Notes under the pieces: model-generated | Told to the model about the DNA's origin: nothing | What the model saw: only the letters and a program-made list of their open reading frames with translations | Databases searched by the model: none | Translations under genes and position numbers: made by a program | In this document: positions 24,183-32,791 of the stretch, piece by piece | How positions within the stretch are numbered: the first letter of the stretch is position 1 | Layout: each line of letters opens with the position of its first letter | Source: CAG-791 sp000431495 | Lineage (GTDB): Bacteria; Bacillota; Clostridia; Lachnospirales; Lachnospiraceae | Assembly (NCBI GenBank): GCA_052117605.1 | Contig: JBQKIT010000017.1 | DNA length: 64,000 bases | Strand: one strand, 5' to 3'

Positions 24183-26444
24183 ATGCCAAAGAAAACAAAA
24201 AACGAAGAGATTATTGAAGAACAGATCATTCCCAGCGAGTATTCCGAGCTGATGCAGAAATCCTATATTGACTATGCCATGTCGGTGATCATCAGCAGGG
24301 CGCTTCCGGATATCCGGGACGGACTGAAGCCGGTTCAGCGCCGTGTGCTGTATGATATGTCGGAGCTTGGAATTCACTATGACGGCGCCTACCGGAAATC
24401 GGCGCGTATCGTCGGGGATACGATGGGTAAGTATCATCCGCACGGAGATTCTTCCATCTACGATTCGCTTGTTGTGATGGCGCAGGATTTCAAAAAGGCT
24501 CTGCCGCTTGTAGACGGACACGGAAACTTCGGTACCATCGAGGGAGACTCCGCCGCTGCAATGCGTTACACAGAGGCGAAGCTTCAGAAGATTACGGAGG
24601 AAGCACTTCTTGCGGATCTGGACAAGAATGTGGTGGATTTTGTTCCGAATTTCGACGAGACGGAAAAGGAACCCTCTGTTCTTCCTGCCATGATTCCGAA
24701 CTTTCTGATCAACGGCTCTGAGGGAATCGCCGTCGGTATGGCGACGTCAACGCCGACGCACAATGCCGCGGAGGTCATTGACGCAGAGATTGCTCTGCTG
24801 GAGGATCCGGAGGCATCCGTGCGGGACCTGATGCGCTATGTCAAGGGACCGGATTTTCCGACGGGCGGAATTGTCATCAATAAGGAAGAGCTGCGCGCCA
24901 TTTACGAAACCGGACAGGGCAAAATACGTCTTCGCGGCAGAGTGGAGACGGAAAAGGGAAAATCCGGACACCTGAATCTGGTTGTGACAGAAATTCCATA
25001 CACGATGATCGGAACCGGAATTGCCAAGTTCCTGCAGGATGTTGCAGCGCTGTATGAGAATAAGGTTACAAACGATATCATAGATATTTCGAATCAGTCG
25101 TCCAAGGAAGGAATCCGGATTGTCATTGAGCTGAAGAAGGACACCGATGTGGAGAACTTCAAGGCTCTTTTGTACAAGAAAACCAAGCTGGAAGATACGT
25201 TCGGCGTCAACATGCTCGCCATCAAGGACGGCCGTCCGGAAACCCTCTCCCTGAAGCAGATTCTGCAGGCTGATATCGATTTTGCTTTTGCGGTCACCAG
25301 ACGGAAATATGAGACCATGCTCGCCAGGGAGCAGGAAAAGCGCGAGATTCAGGAAGGTCTCATCAAGGCCTGCAATGTCATTGACCTCATCATTGAGATC
25401 ATTCGCGGGTCGGATTCCTCACAGCAGGCAAAGAAATGCCTTGTGGAAGGAATTACGGACGGAATCCGCTTCAAGACAAGAGAATCCGCTGTGATGGCAG
25501 CACAGCTTGCCTTTACCCCCAGGCAGGCAGATGCGATTCTGGAGCTGCGGCTTCGGAAGCTGGTCGGACTGGAGATCAATGCTCTTTTGAAGGAGCATGA
25601 GGAGACCGTCGCCAATATTTACCGCTACGAAGATATTCTGGAACAGAGAAGCTCGATGACCAGAGTCATCCGTGAGGAGCTCTCCAGATTCAAAAAAGGT
25701 CTTTCTTCGCCGCGTAAGACGGAAATCACGCAGGGAGAAGAGCTGGTGTATGTGAAGCCGGAGGAGGAAGAGACGAAGGTGATGTTCGTCATGGACCGCT
25801 TCGGCTATGCCAAGACCATTGATCTTGCCGCATATGAGAGAAACAAGGATACCGTGGATACGGAATTCAAGGTCCATTTTGTCTGCTCGAATCTGGGAAG
25901 GGTCTGTGTGTTTACGGATACAGGCATGATGCATACGGTGAAGGTAAGCGATCTTCCGATGGCAAAGCTGAAGGAAAAGGGCCGCCCCATCGACAACGTC
26001 TGCAAGTTTGATTCGGCAAAGGAAAATGTGATTTATATTACAAACCAGAGTGAGCTGAATCTTTATCGTCTGGTCTTTGTAACTGCGCAGGGATATGTCA
26101 AGATTGTAAGCGGAGGAGAATTTGACGTCACCCGTCTTACCATTCAGGCGACCAGGCTTGACGAGGACGACCGTCTTGTCATGGCGGGAGCCATTACCGA
26201 CCAGCAGAATATTGTGCTGCGAACGCAGGAAGGGTTCTTCCTGAAGTACAGTCTGGAAGAAATTCCGGAGCAGAAAAAGACCGCAAGAGGCGTCAGAGGA
26301 ATCAGGCTTTCTGCAAAGGACGAGGTGGAGGATGCATGGATTCTGAATCCGAACGTCCCGAATACGATCACCTTCCACGACAGAGAGATTGATCTGAATC
26401 ACTTTAAGTCTACGGCCCGCGGAGGGAAGGGAACCAGAAAGTAG
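24183..26444 (+). CDS. gyrA: type IIA DNA topoisomerase subunit A (GyrA/ParC family, no canonical GyrA box)
   Basis: The DNA-cleaving subunit, 753 residues, shorter than typical GyrA. The core is GyrA-like: GKYHPHGDSSIYD (residues 82-94, Ser90 and Asp94 in the positions linked to quinolone sensitivity), LVDGHGNFGTIEGD, and the catalytic Tyr129 in AAMRYTEAKL. The C-terminal domain has only about four beta-pinwheel blades. Where gyrase carries the QRRGGKG box, this protein has ERNKDTVD (552-559); an RGGKG appears only at the very C-terminus (ARGGKGTRK). This suggests decatenation/relaxation rather than strong supercoiling, but that is inference. It follows subunit B by 11 nt. Confidence 0.87.
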   Translation: MPKKTKNEEIIEEQIIPSEYSELMQKSYIDYAMSVIISRALPDIRDGLKPVQRRVLYDMSELGIHYDGAYRKSARIVGDTMGKYHPHGDSSIYDSLVVMAQDFKKALPLVDGHGNFGTIEGDSAAAMRYTEAKLQKITEEALLADLDKNVVDFVPNFDETEKEPSVLPAMIPNFLINGSEGIAVGMATSTPTHNAAEVIDAEIALLEDPEASVRDLMRYVKGPDFPTGGIVINKEELRAIYETGQGKIRLRGRVETEKGKSGHLNLVVTEIPYTMIGTGIAKFLQDVAALYENKVTNDIIDISNQSSKEGIRIVIELKKDTDVENFKALLYKKTKLEDTFGVNMLAIKDGRPETLSLKQILQADIDFAFAVTRRKYETMLAREQEKREIQEGLIKACNVIDLIIEIIRGSDSSQQAKKCLVEGITDGIRFKTRESAVMAAQLAFTPRQADAILELRLRKLVGLEINALLKEHEETVANIYRYEDILEQRSSMTRVIREELSRFKKGLSSPRKTEITQGEELVYVKPEEEETKVMFVMDRFGYAKTIDLAAYERNKDTVDTEFKVHFVCSNLGRVCVFTDTGMMHTVKVSDLPMAKLKEKGRPIDNVCKFDSAKENVIYITNQSELNLYRLVFVTAQGYVKIVSGGEFDVTRLTIQATRLDEDDRLVMAGAITDQQNIVLRTQEGFFLKYSLEEIPEQKKTARGVRGIRLSAKDEVEDAWILNPNVPNTITFHDREIDLNHFKSTARGGKGTRK

Positions 26445-26463
26445 AAGACAGGAGAGGAATACT

Positions 26464-27018
26464 ATGAGAGTAATTGCAGGAACGGCGCGGAGCATGCCGC
26501 TGATGACGCCGGAGGGAATCGATACCAGACCCACACAGGACATCATCAAGGAGACACTGTTTAATATCATCCAGTTTGATGTTCCGGGCTGCATTTTTCT
26601 GGACCTGTGTGCCGGAAGCGGTGCCATCGGAATCGAAGCACTTTCCCGCGGCGCGAAAAAGGCGTATCTGGTAGAAAACGGACGAGATGCTGCCAAATGC
26701 ATTCAGGCAAATCTTCATAAAACACATTTTGAAGAGACCGGCATTCTTCTGAAAATGGACGTACTGAATGCACTCCATCATATTCATGAGAAGCAGGCAG
26801 ATATCATCTATCTGGATCCGCCCTATCAGGCAGATACCTGCAGGAGAGCTCTCCTTGAGCTTTCCGCGCAGCCGTATGTCACGGAGGATACCCTGATCAT
26901 CGTGGAGACCGCGCTGGATACCGATTTTTCCTTCCTGGAAGGAACCGGACTTGAGATTGTCCGGGAGAAGGACTACCGTTCTCAGCGCCATCTGTTTATC
27001 AAAAGAAAATCTGCATGA
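26464..27018 (+). CDS. rsmD: 16S rRNA (guanine966-N2)-methyltransferase
   Basis: A 184-residue SAM-dependent methyltransferase modifying G966 of 16S rRNA. It starts MRVIAGTARSMPL, has the SAM loop FLDLCAGSGAIGIEALSRGA, and the catalytic DPPY in IIYLDPPYQADTC. GGAGAGG precedes the ATG. It pairs with coaD 60 nt downstream, a very common bacterial gene order. Confidence 0.94.
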   Translation: MRVIAGTARSMPLMTPEGIDTRPTQDIIKETLFNIIQFDVPGCIFLDLCAGSGAIGIEALSRGAKKAYLVENGRDAAKCIQANLHKTHFEETGILLKMDVLNALHHIHEKQADIIYLDPPYQADTCRRALLELSAQPYVTEDTLIIVETALDTDFSFLEGTGLEIVREKDYRSQRHLFIKRKSA

Positions 27019-27078
27019 CATAACGGATGCAGTGAAGTACCGGCTGCCGCAGGTTGAGCGCGGCAAGGGAAGGAATTC

Positions 27079-27591
27079 ATGATAAAAGCAATCTATCCGG
27101 GAAGCTTTGATCCGGTCACCTATGGTCATATTGATGTCATCCGCAGGGCGGCCAGAATGTTCGATGAAGTGACAGTCTGTGTGTTGGACAATAAGGCGAA
27201 GACTCCGTTGTTTTCAGTGGAAGAACGTGTTAAAATGCTACAAGATGTAACCTGTGGAATTCCTAATATCCGCGTGGATTCCTACTATGGGCTTCTGATT
27301 GATTACGCTCAGAAAATCGGAGCTCACGTGAGCATCCGGGGGCTGCGGGCAGTCACAGATTTCGAGTACGAACTGCAGATTGCACAGACCAACAAACTCC
27401 TCTCCAACGGGAATGTGGATACGATCTTTCTGACGACAAGCCTGCAGTATGCGTATCTGAGCTCGTCGAGCGTCAAGGAAATCGCTGCCTTCGGCGGAGA
27501 TATCAGTGTCTGTGTTCCGCCAGAGGTAGAGGAAATGGTCCGCGAGAAGTACAAGATGCTTCACAGAAATGAGGACAGCCCGGAGAATTGA
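27079..27591 (+). CDS. coaD: pantetheine-phosphate adenylyltransferase
   Basis: CoaD makes dephospho-CoA from 4'-phosphopantetheine and ATP, a late step of coenzyme A synthesis. The 170 residues include IYPGSFDPVTYGHIDVI with the TxGH-type nucleotidyltransferase motif, and the second motif YLSSSSVKEIAAFGG. Length is slightly above the usual 160. The start has AAGGAA close upstream. Confidence 0.96.
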   Translation: MIKAIYPGSFDPVTYGHIDVIRRAARMFDEVTVCVLDNKAKTPLFSVEERVKMLQDVTCGIPNIRVDSYYGLLIDYAQKIGAHVSIRGLRAVTDFEYELQIAQTNKLLSNGNVDTIFLTTSLQYAYLSSSSVKEIAAFGGDISVCVPPEVEEMVREKYKMLHRNEDSPEN

Positions 27592-27626
27592 CAGAAAAAC
27601 CGGTACAGAGGGAGGCATAGTCTGCT

Positions 27627-28472
27627 ATGAGCAGCAACAAGATCGAACGCAAGATTGATGAGATTGAAGATTTTCTCGAAACCTGCAAATACAAACCCCT
27701 TTCCAAGGATTATATTCTGGTGAACAGGGAGAGAATCGATACGCTGGTCGAAGAGCTGCGCGATGTGATCCCGGACGAGGTAGCAAGATACCGCGAGGTT
27801 CTGGATCAGAAGGATGCGATCTTTGCGGATGCCAAGGATAAGGCACAGGCCCTGATTCAGAAGGCTACCGAGCAGATGAATCAGCAGATTAATGAAGAAG
27901 AGGTCATGAAGCAGGCCTATGAGCAGGCAAATCAGATGATGTCTGCTGCCAATCAGGAGGCTTCGGATACGACACAGAAGGCGACGGACCAGGCCAACGA
28001 GATGGTGATGTCTGCACAGAATCAGGCCAACGACATCATGACGCAGGCCCAGCAGCAGTCGACGGCGATGGTTCAGGAGGCACAGAATCAGGCGCAGATG
28101 ATAGTCAGTGCGGCATCAGAGCAGGTCAATGAATACAATCGTCAGGCACAGGCATATCTGTCGGATATGCTGGCACATCTGGAGCAGCTGACGCAGAGCG
28201 TCATCAGCGATACCAACAACGTCTACCAGTCAACGCTTCAGAGCATGAACTCGTATCTGCAGAACGTGCAGAACGACAGGAATGCACTGCTTCAGCAGCA
28301 GCAACAGTCAGAGGCTGCAAGAGCACAGGCGACGATGGCTGAGCAGGCTGCGGCAAATCAGGCAGTTCAGGAGGCCGGAGCACAGGCACAGGCGGCTGCC
28401 ATTGCGCAGCAGCAGGCTGCGGCGGCAGCTGCAGACAACCAGACAGCGGATGCCGAAGTGCAGGAAGGCTGA
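27627..28472 (+). CDS. Gln/Ala-rich coiled-coil protein
   Basis: A 281-residue soluble protein, almost wholly helical. The N-terminal 60 residues (including YKPLSKDYILVNRERIDTLV) look like a small folded head, perhaps DivIVA-like. From about 70 to 230 there are heptad-like repeats very rich in Gln, Ala, Met and Asn (for example QANDIMTQAQQQSTAMVQEA), and the end is nearly pure Gln/Ala with an acidic cap. No membrane segment or catalytic motif is present. It lies directly after coaD. DivIVA-like scaffolds and V-type ATPase H-like coiled coils are both possible; function is not assigned. Confidence 0.75.
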   Translation: MSSNKIERKIDEIEDFLETCKYKPLSKDYILVNRERIDTLVEELRDVIPDEVARYREVLDQKDAIFADAKDKAQALIQKATEQMNQQINEEEVMKQAYEQANQMMSAANQEASDTTQKATDQANEMVMSAQNQANDIMTQAQQQSTAMVQEAQNQAQMIVSAASEQVNEYNRQAQAYLSDMLAHLEQLTQSVISDTNNVYQSTLQSMNSYLQNVQNDRNALLQQQQQSEAARAQATMAEQAAANQAVQEAGAQAQAAAIAQQQAAAAAADNQTADAEVQEG

Positions 28473-28622
28473 AAGAGATCTCAGAAGGCTTATAGCAGGC
28501 TTGCAGAAAGCTTATTTCAGAACAAATGATAAGAAGACGCCGGGCGTCCGTTCATTCTACGAAAAGGGATGGATGGACGCTTTGTCTTTGCGGATTTGAC
28601 GTTGGAAAGGGACAGAAAATTC

Positions 28623-29189
28623 ATGAGCAGGATCGAAAAAGGAGATTACGGCTATTTCAGAAACCAGAGACAGAAGAAGCTTATCATCATGGTTCTTCTG
28701 TATGCCATGACGCTTGTGATGTACTTTGGGGCGAAGGCATATTTCGGGACCAATCGAAATCTCTTTACGATTCTTGCCGTTCTCGTGGTTCTGCCTGCTG
28801 CCAAGTATACCGTTCAGTTTATCATGCTCGTTCGTGCGGGGGAGTGTTCCTCCGGTGTACGGGATGAGGTGGAGCAGCATATCGGACATCTTTCCGGAGC
28901 GTATGATCTTTACTTTACCAGCGAAAAGAAGAACTATAACATCTGTCATCTTGCTGTCTCCGGCGGAAGTATTGCGGCGTACACAGAGGATCCGAAGTGT
29001 GACTGCCGGGCAGGAGAGCAGCATCTTCGCCGGATGATGACAGGAAATGGAATCCATGGCTATCAGATCCGGATTTTAACGGATTTCTCCTCCTATCTGA
29101 ACAGGTTGGATCAGCTGAATGAACTGGAAGCTGCAAACGGCGGAGCGCAGGAAAAGCTTTTGCAGTTCTTCTATCAGATTTCACTGTAA
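28623..29189 (+). CDS. membrane protein of unknown function
   Basis: A 188-residue protein with two adjacent membrane helices (about residues 19-37 and 45-66: LIIMVLLYAMTLVMYFGAKA and onward) and a soluble C-terminal domain of about 120 residues with alpha/beta character (LYFTSEKKNYNICHLAVSGG). I start at ATG 28623, since the frame upstream to 28569 adds no plausible sequence and a purine-rich GGAAAGGGA precedes it. It sits between the coiled-coil gene and the pseudouridine synthase, on the same strand. I do not recognise the family. Confidence 0.7.
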   Translation: MSRIEKGDYGYFRNQRQKKLIIMVLLYAMTLVMYFGAKAYFGTNRNLFTILAVLVVLPAAKYTVQFIMLVRAGECSSGVRDEVEQHIGHLSGAYDLYFTSEKKNYNICHLAVSGGSIAAYTEDPKCDCRAGEQHLRRMMTGNGIHGYQIRILTDFSSYLNRLDQLNELEAANGGAQEKLLQFFYQISL

Positions 29190-29222
29190 CAGCGGCAGAA
29201 AAGAAAGCAGGCAGGAGTTTCA

Positions 29223-30317
29223 ATGCAGGAATATATCATTACGAATCAGGAGAAGGGGCAGAGACTGGATAAGTATGTAAAAAGAATACTTCCGGAGGCT
29301 CCTTCTTCTTTTATTTACAAAATGCTTCGAAAGAAGAACATTACACTGAACGGGCATAAGGCAGAAGGAAAGGAAAATGTGACGCAGGGCGACAGCGTTA
29401 AGCTCTTCCTTTCGGATGAAACCTTTCAGAAAATGGGCGGGGTTCGGAAGGAAGGGATGAGGAAGGACGCCTCGGTCCGCCCGGAGGAGCTTCGCTTTTC
29501 GGAAGCGGACAAAGCGTACACCGAGCTGACCAGGAGGTATACGGCGCTTGGGCTTGTCTATGAAGATGAGAACATTGCGGCAGCGTATAAGCCGGCGGGC
29601 GTTCTCTCCCAGAAAGCTGCTCCTTCTGATCTCTCACTGAATGAGTGGTTTCTCGGTCTCCTGCACAAGCGCGGGGAGGCGTCGCCGGATTCCTGCCGGA
29701 GGTTTATGCCGTCTGTCCAGAACCGTCTGGACCGGAATACCGAAGGCCTGGTTCTTCTTGCGAAAACACTTCCGGGAAGCCATCTTCTGACCTCCTTACA
29801 GCGGGAGCACCGCCTGAAAAAATACTACCGGATGATTGTTCTCGGAAAAGTGGAAAAGGCAGGAGTCATTGAGGGCTACCTTGCCAAAGACGAGAAGACC
29901 AACACGGTGCGCTTGTCTCAGGAACAAAAGGAGGGGACAGTATACACAAGAACGGAGTATCGCCCGGTTTCCTTTTCCAGACTGGGAACAGAAGCCGTTT
30001 CCTTTGTGGAGGCGCAGCTGATCACCGGAAAAACACATCAGCTGCGTGCACATTTTGCCTCCATCGGACATCCGATTCTCGGAGATCCGAAGTACGGGAC
30101 TGCGGAAGCGAACGAGAGGGCTAGGCAGCATGGCGTAAGAGCACAGCTTCTTCTGTGCCAGAGGGTGGAGTTTCCCCCTCTTACGGGAGAATTTGAGGAG
30201 CTTTCCTGTAAGATCATCGCCTGCAGGGAGCCTGAAGTCTATGCGAGAGTGCTGCATGCAGCAAGTCATCAGGAAAGAACACGGAACGAAGGAAAATATC
30301 AGAAAAGAAAAGGGTGA
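29223..30317 (+). CDS. RluA-family pseudouridine synthase
   Basis: A 364-residue enzyme that converts uridine to pseudouridine in rRNA or tRNA. The N-terminal S4 RNA-binding domain (GQRLDKYVKRILPEAPSSFI, then KKNITLNGHKAEG) is followed by the RluA catalytic domain with NRLDRNTEGLVLLAKT, holding the catalytic Asp, and TGKTHQLRAHFASIGHPILG. Two features depart from typical RluD: a charged insert between the S4 and catalytic domains (about 75-105) and a basic tail. The RNA target is unknown. AGGAG lies close before the ATG. Confidence 0.9.
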   Translation: MQEYIITNQEKGQRLDKYVKRILPEAPSSFIYKMLRKKNITLNGHKAEGKENVTQGDSVKLFLSDETFQKMGGVRKEGMRKDASVRPEELRFSEADKAYTELTRRYTALGLVYEDENIAAAYKPAGVLSQKAAPSDLSLNEWFLGLLHKRGEASPDSCRRFMPSVQNRLDRNTEGLVLLAKTLPGSHLLTSLQREHRLKKYYRMIVLGKVEKAGVIEGYLAKDEKTNTVRLSQEQKEGTVYTRTEYRPVSFSRLGTEAVSFVEAQLITGKTHQLRAHFASIGHPILGDPKYGTAEANERARQHGVRAQLLLCQRVEFPPLTGEFEELSCKIIACREPEVYARVLHAASHQERTRNEGKYQKRKG

Positions 30318-30326
30318 AAACCTGCT

Positions 30327-30863
30327 ATGCCAACCTGGAATTCAAGGGGCCTCCGGGGCTCCCTTCTGGAAGAAGAAATCAATCGGACGAACGAAGCCTA
30401 TAAAGAACAGAATCTGTGTCTGATTCAGAAAATTCCGACGCCGATCACGCCGATTCAGCTGGATAAGGAGAGCCGGCACATTACGCTTGCGTATTTTGAA
30501 CAGAAAAGTACCGTTGACTACATCGGTGTTGTACAGGGATATCCGGTTTGCTTTGACGCAAAGGAGGTAAAAACCTCTACCTTTGCGCTGCAGAACATTC
30601 ATCCTCACCAGGTTGAATTTATGCGTAGGTTTGAGAAGCAGGACGGAATTGCTTTTTTTCTGATTTACTATTCCGATCTGGACGTGTATTACTATCTGCC
30701 GTTTCGTGAATTTCTTCCGTTCTGGGAACGGATGGAGGCGGGAGGACGCAAGAGCTTTCGGTTTGATGAGCTGGATCAGACCTACCTGCTGCCGAAAAAG
30801 CCCGGCATTATGGTTCCTTATCTTGAAATGATTAACAAGGACATCTCGGAACGGGACGGGTAA
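30327..30863 (+). CDS. recU: Holliday junction resolvase RecU
   Basis: RecU cleaves Holliday junctions in Firmicutes, the counterpart of RuvC. The 178 residues begin MPTWNSRGLRGSLLEEEIN and carry the nuclease core STVDYIGVVQGYPVCFDAKE, with catalytic Asp, Asp/Glu and Lys residues, then FPHQ-like IHPHQVEFM and the aromatic stretch DVYYYLPFREF. It starts 9 nt after the pseudouridine synthase stop. RuvAB, its branch-migration partner, is encoded at 4.6-6.6 kb. Confidence 0.92.
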   Translation: MPTWNSRGLRGSLLEEEINRTNEAYKEQNLCLIQKIPTPITPIQLDKESRHITLAYFEQKSTVDYIGVVQGYPVCFDAKEVKTSTFALQNIHPHQVEFMRRFEKQDGIAFFLIYYSDLDVYYYLPFREFLPFWERMEAGGRKSFRFDELDQTYLLPKKPGIMVPYLEMINKDISERDG

Positions 30864-30873
30864 ATCCTCCGTC

Positions 30874-30902
30874 TTGACACCGAAGATTTCGTCTGTTATA
30901 GT
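30874..30902 (+). promoter_or_regulatory. promoter of the histidine operon
   Basis: A perfect TTGACA (30874-30879), a 17-bp spacer and TATAGT (30897-30902), about 70 bp before hisZ. The leader is too short for a T-box and shows no His-codon run, so regulation is not evident. Confidence 0.8.
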
Positions 30903-30971
30903 CACAGATGATTTAATTGATTAGCAAGATAGCACTGCACAGTAATAAAGCGTCTGGAAGGAAAGAACGAC

Positions 30972-32099
30972 ATGGGAGATCAGAGCAAACAGGAGCTTCT
31001 TCATACGCCGGAAGGCTTATGGGATCACTATGGCGCAGATTATGCGCAGTACAGAACGGTCACGCAGATGATCGGCGAAACCATGCACCGCTACGGATAC
31101 GAGGACATCAAGACGCCGACGTTTGAATTCTTCGATGTTTTTTCCCGTGAAATCGGTACCACTCCTTCCAGGGAGCTGTATAAATTCTTTGACAAGGACG
31201 GAAATACGCTGGTGCTGCGGCCGGATTTTACGCCCTCGGTAGCCAGATGTGCCGCGAAGTATTTTATGGACGAGGAGAGACCTCTGAAATTCTGCTATGA
31301 GGGAAGTGCATTTACCAATACAAGCAGCCTGCAGGGCAAGCTCAAGGAATCCACACAGATGGGCGCCGAGTACATCAATGATGATTCTGCGGAGGCAGAC
31401 GCGGAAATGCTGGCACTTCTGATTGAGGCACTTCTTGGCGTCGGACTGAACCAGTTTCAGATCACCGTAGGAAATATGGAATACTTCAAGGGGGTCTGCG
31501 ATGCGGCTGGTCTCGACGAAGAAACCGAAGGAGAGCTCCGGGAATATGTTTCCGGCAAGAACTATTTTGCGGCGGAGACTCTTCTGAAGAAGCAGAACAT
31601 GGATGCCGGGCTTGCGGATCGTTTCCTGCAGATCACAAGTCTTGCCGGGAACGATGCGGATCTGGAGCAGATGCTTCAGACATCGCCGAATGAACGCGCA
31701 GCGGCGTCGATCCGAAGACTGATTGAAGTCTACCGGATTCTGAAGCTTTACGGATATGAGAAGTACATCAGCTTTGATCTTGCACTGCTTTCGCGCTACC
31801 GCTACTATACGGGAATCCTGTTTAAAGCCTATACCTACGGCGTTGGCGATCAGGTGGCAACCGGCGGGCGGTACGATACTCTTCTTGCAAGATTCGGAAA
31901 GGATGCTCCGGCCATTGGATTTATGTTCCAGATTGATACGCTGCTGGAGGCGATGCGGACGCAGAATGTCGGGCCGCTGGTTTCCCCGTCCCCGGAGATC
32001 GTGACCTATTCTCCGGAGGATTTTGCGGAAAAGCTTGACAAGGTCCGGAAGGCCAGACAGGCAGGAAGGCATATAGCCCTGATACCGAAGGAAGATTAA
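30972..32099 (+). CDS. hisZ: ATP phosphoribosyltransferase regulatory subunit HisZ
   Basis: A 375-residue HisRS paralogue that forms an octamer with short-form HisG and is required for its activity and histidine feedback. Class II synthetase-like motifs remain: TPEGLWDHYGADYAQYRTVT, PTFEFFDVFSREIG, LVLRPDFTPSVARCAAKYF and ATGGRYDTLLARFG. No anticodon-binding domain is present, which separates it from true HisRS. It is the first gene of the operon, 15 nt before hisG. Confidence 0.94.
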   Translation: MGDQSKQELLHTPEGLWDHYGADYAQYRTVTQMIGETMHRYGYEDIKTPTFEFFDVFSREIGTTPSRELYKFFDKDGNTLVLRPDFTPSVARCAAKYFMDEERPLKFCYEGSAFTNTSSLQGKLKESTQMGAEYINDDSAEADAEMLALLIEALLGVGLNQFQITVGNMEYFKGVCDAAGLDEETEGELREYVSGKNYFAAETLLKKQNMDAGLADRFLQITSLAGNDADLEQMLQTSPNERAAASIRRLIEVYRILKLYGYEKYISFDLALLSRYRYYTGILFKAYTYGVGDQVATGGRYDTLLARFGKDAPAIGFMFQIDTLLEAMRTQNVGPLVSPSPEIVTYSPEDFAEKLDKVRKARQAGRHIALIPKED

Positions 32100-32114
32100 G
32101 GCAGGAGAACGAAC

Positions 32115-32756
32115 ATGGAAGAATTGACAATTGCACTGACCAAAGGGCGCCTTGCGGACAAGACGATGGAGCTCTTCACGAAGGCGGGCTTCTCCTGTGA
32201 GGAGATGAAGGAAGATACGCGTCGGCTTATTTTCCATAACAAAGAGCAGAACCTGAACTTCTTTCTGTCAAAGGGACCAGACGTTCCGACGTATGTGGAG
32301 CGGGGAGCTGCGGATATCGGAATTGTCGGGTCGGACATCATCATGGAGGAGAAAAGAAGAGCCTATGAGGTTCTGGACCTTGGCTTTGGCCGCTGCAGGA
32401 TGTGCGTTGCAGGTCCTGAGTCGGCAAGAGAAAAGCTCCGGCATCACGAAATGATTCGCGTGGCCTCCAAATATCCGAACATTGCCCGGGATTATTTCTA
32501 TCATGAGAAGCATCAGACCGTAGACATCATCAAGCTGAACGGATCGGTGGAGCTCGGGCCTGTGGTCGGGCTTTCGGATGTCATCGTTGATATCGTGGAA
32601 ACCGGCTCCACGCTTCGGGCCAACGGTCTGGATGTACTGGAAACGGTGTGCGATATTTCTGCACGGATGATTGTCAATCAGGTCAGCATGCAGATGAAGC
32701 AGGAGAGGATCCGGCAGCTGATTTTTGCGGTGCGAAAGGCTCTGGAGAAGGAATAA
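32115..32756 (+). CDS. hisG: ATP phosphoribosyltransferase, short form
   Basis: HisG condenses ATP with PRPP, the first step of histidine synthesis. The 213 residues are the short form lacking the regulatory ACT-like domain, which agrees with HisZ next door. Visible motifs are IALTKGRLADKTMELFTKAG, GAADIGIVGSDIIME and the PRPP-binding VVGLSDVIVDIVETGSTLRA. AGGAGA precedes the ATG by 7 nt. Confidence 0.96.
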   Translation: MEELTIALTKGRLADKTMELFTKAGFSCEEMKEDTRRLIFHNKEQNLNFFLSKGPDVPTYVERGAADIGIVGSDIIMEEKRRAYEVLDLGFGRCRMCVAGPESAREKLRHHEMIRVASKYPNIARDYFYHEKHQTVDIIKLNGSVELGPVVGLSDVIVDIVETGSTLRANGLDVLETVCDISARMIVNQVSMQMKQERIRQLIFAVRKALEKE

Positions 32757-32791
32757 AGGACCGCAGCAAAGCTGCGTCGGAAAGGCAGAAT

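Noticed and set aside
22246..26444. Replication origin next to gyrBA
   Set aside because: No dnaA, dnaN or recF and no cluster of DnaA-box-like sequences; the flanks are degV and rsmD.
27840..28440. Repetitive CAG/GCA-rich stretch that might suggest a repeat array
   Set aside because: There are no regular repeat-spacer units; the repetition follows codons of a Gln/Ala-rich coiled coil in one frame.
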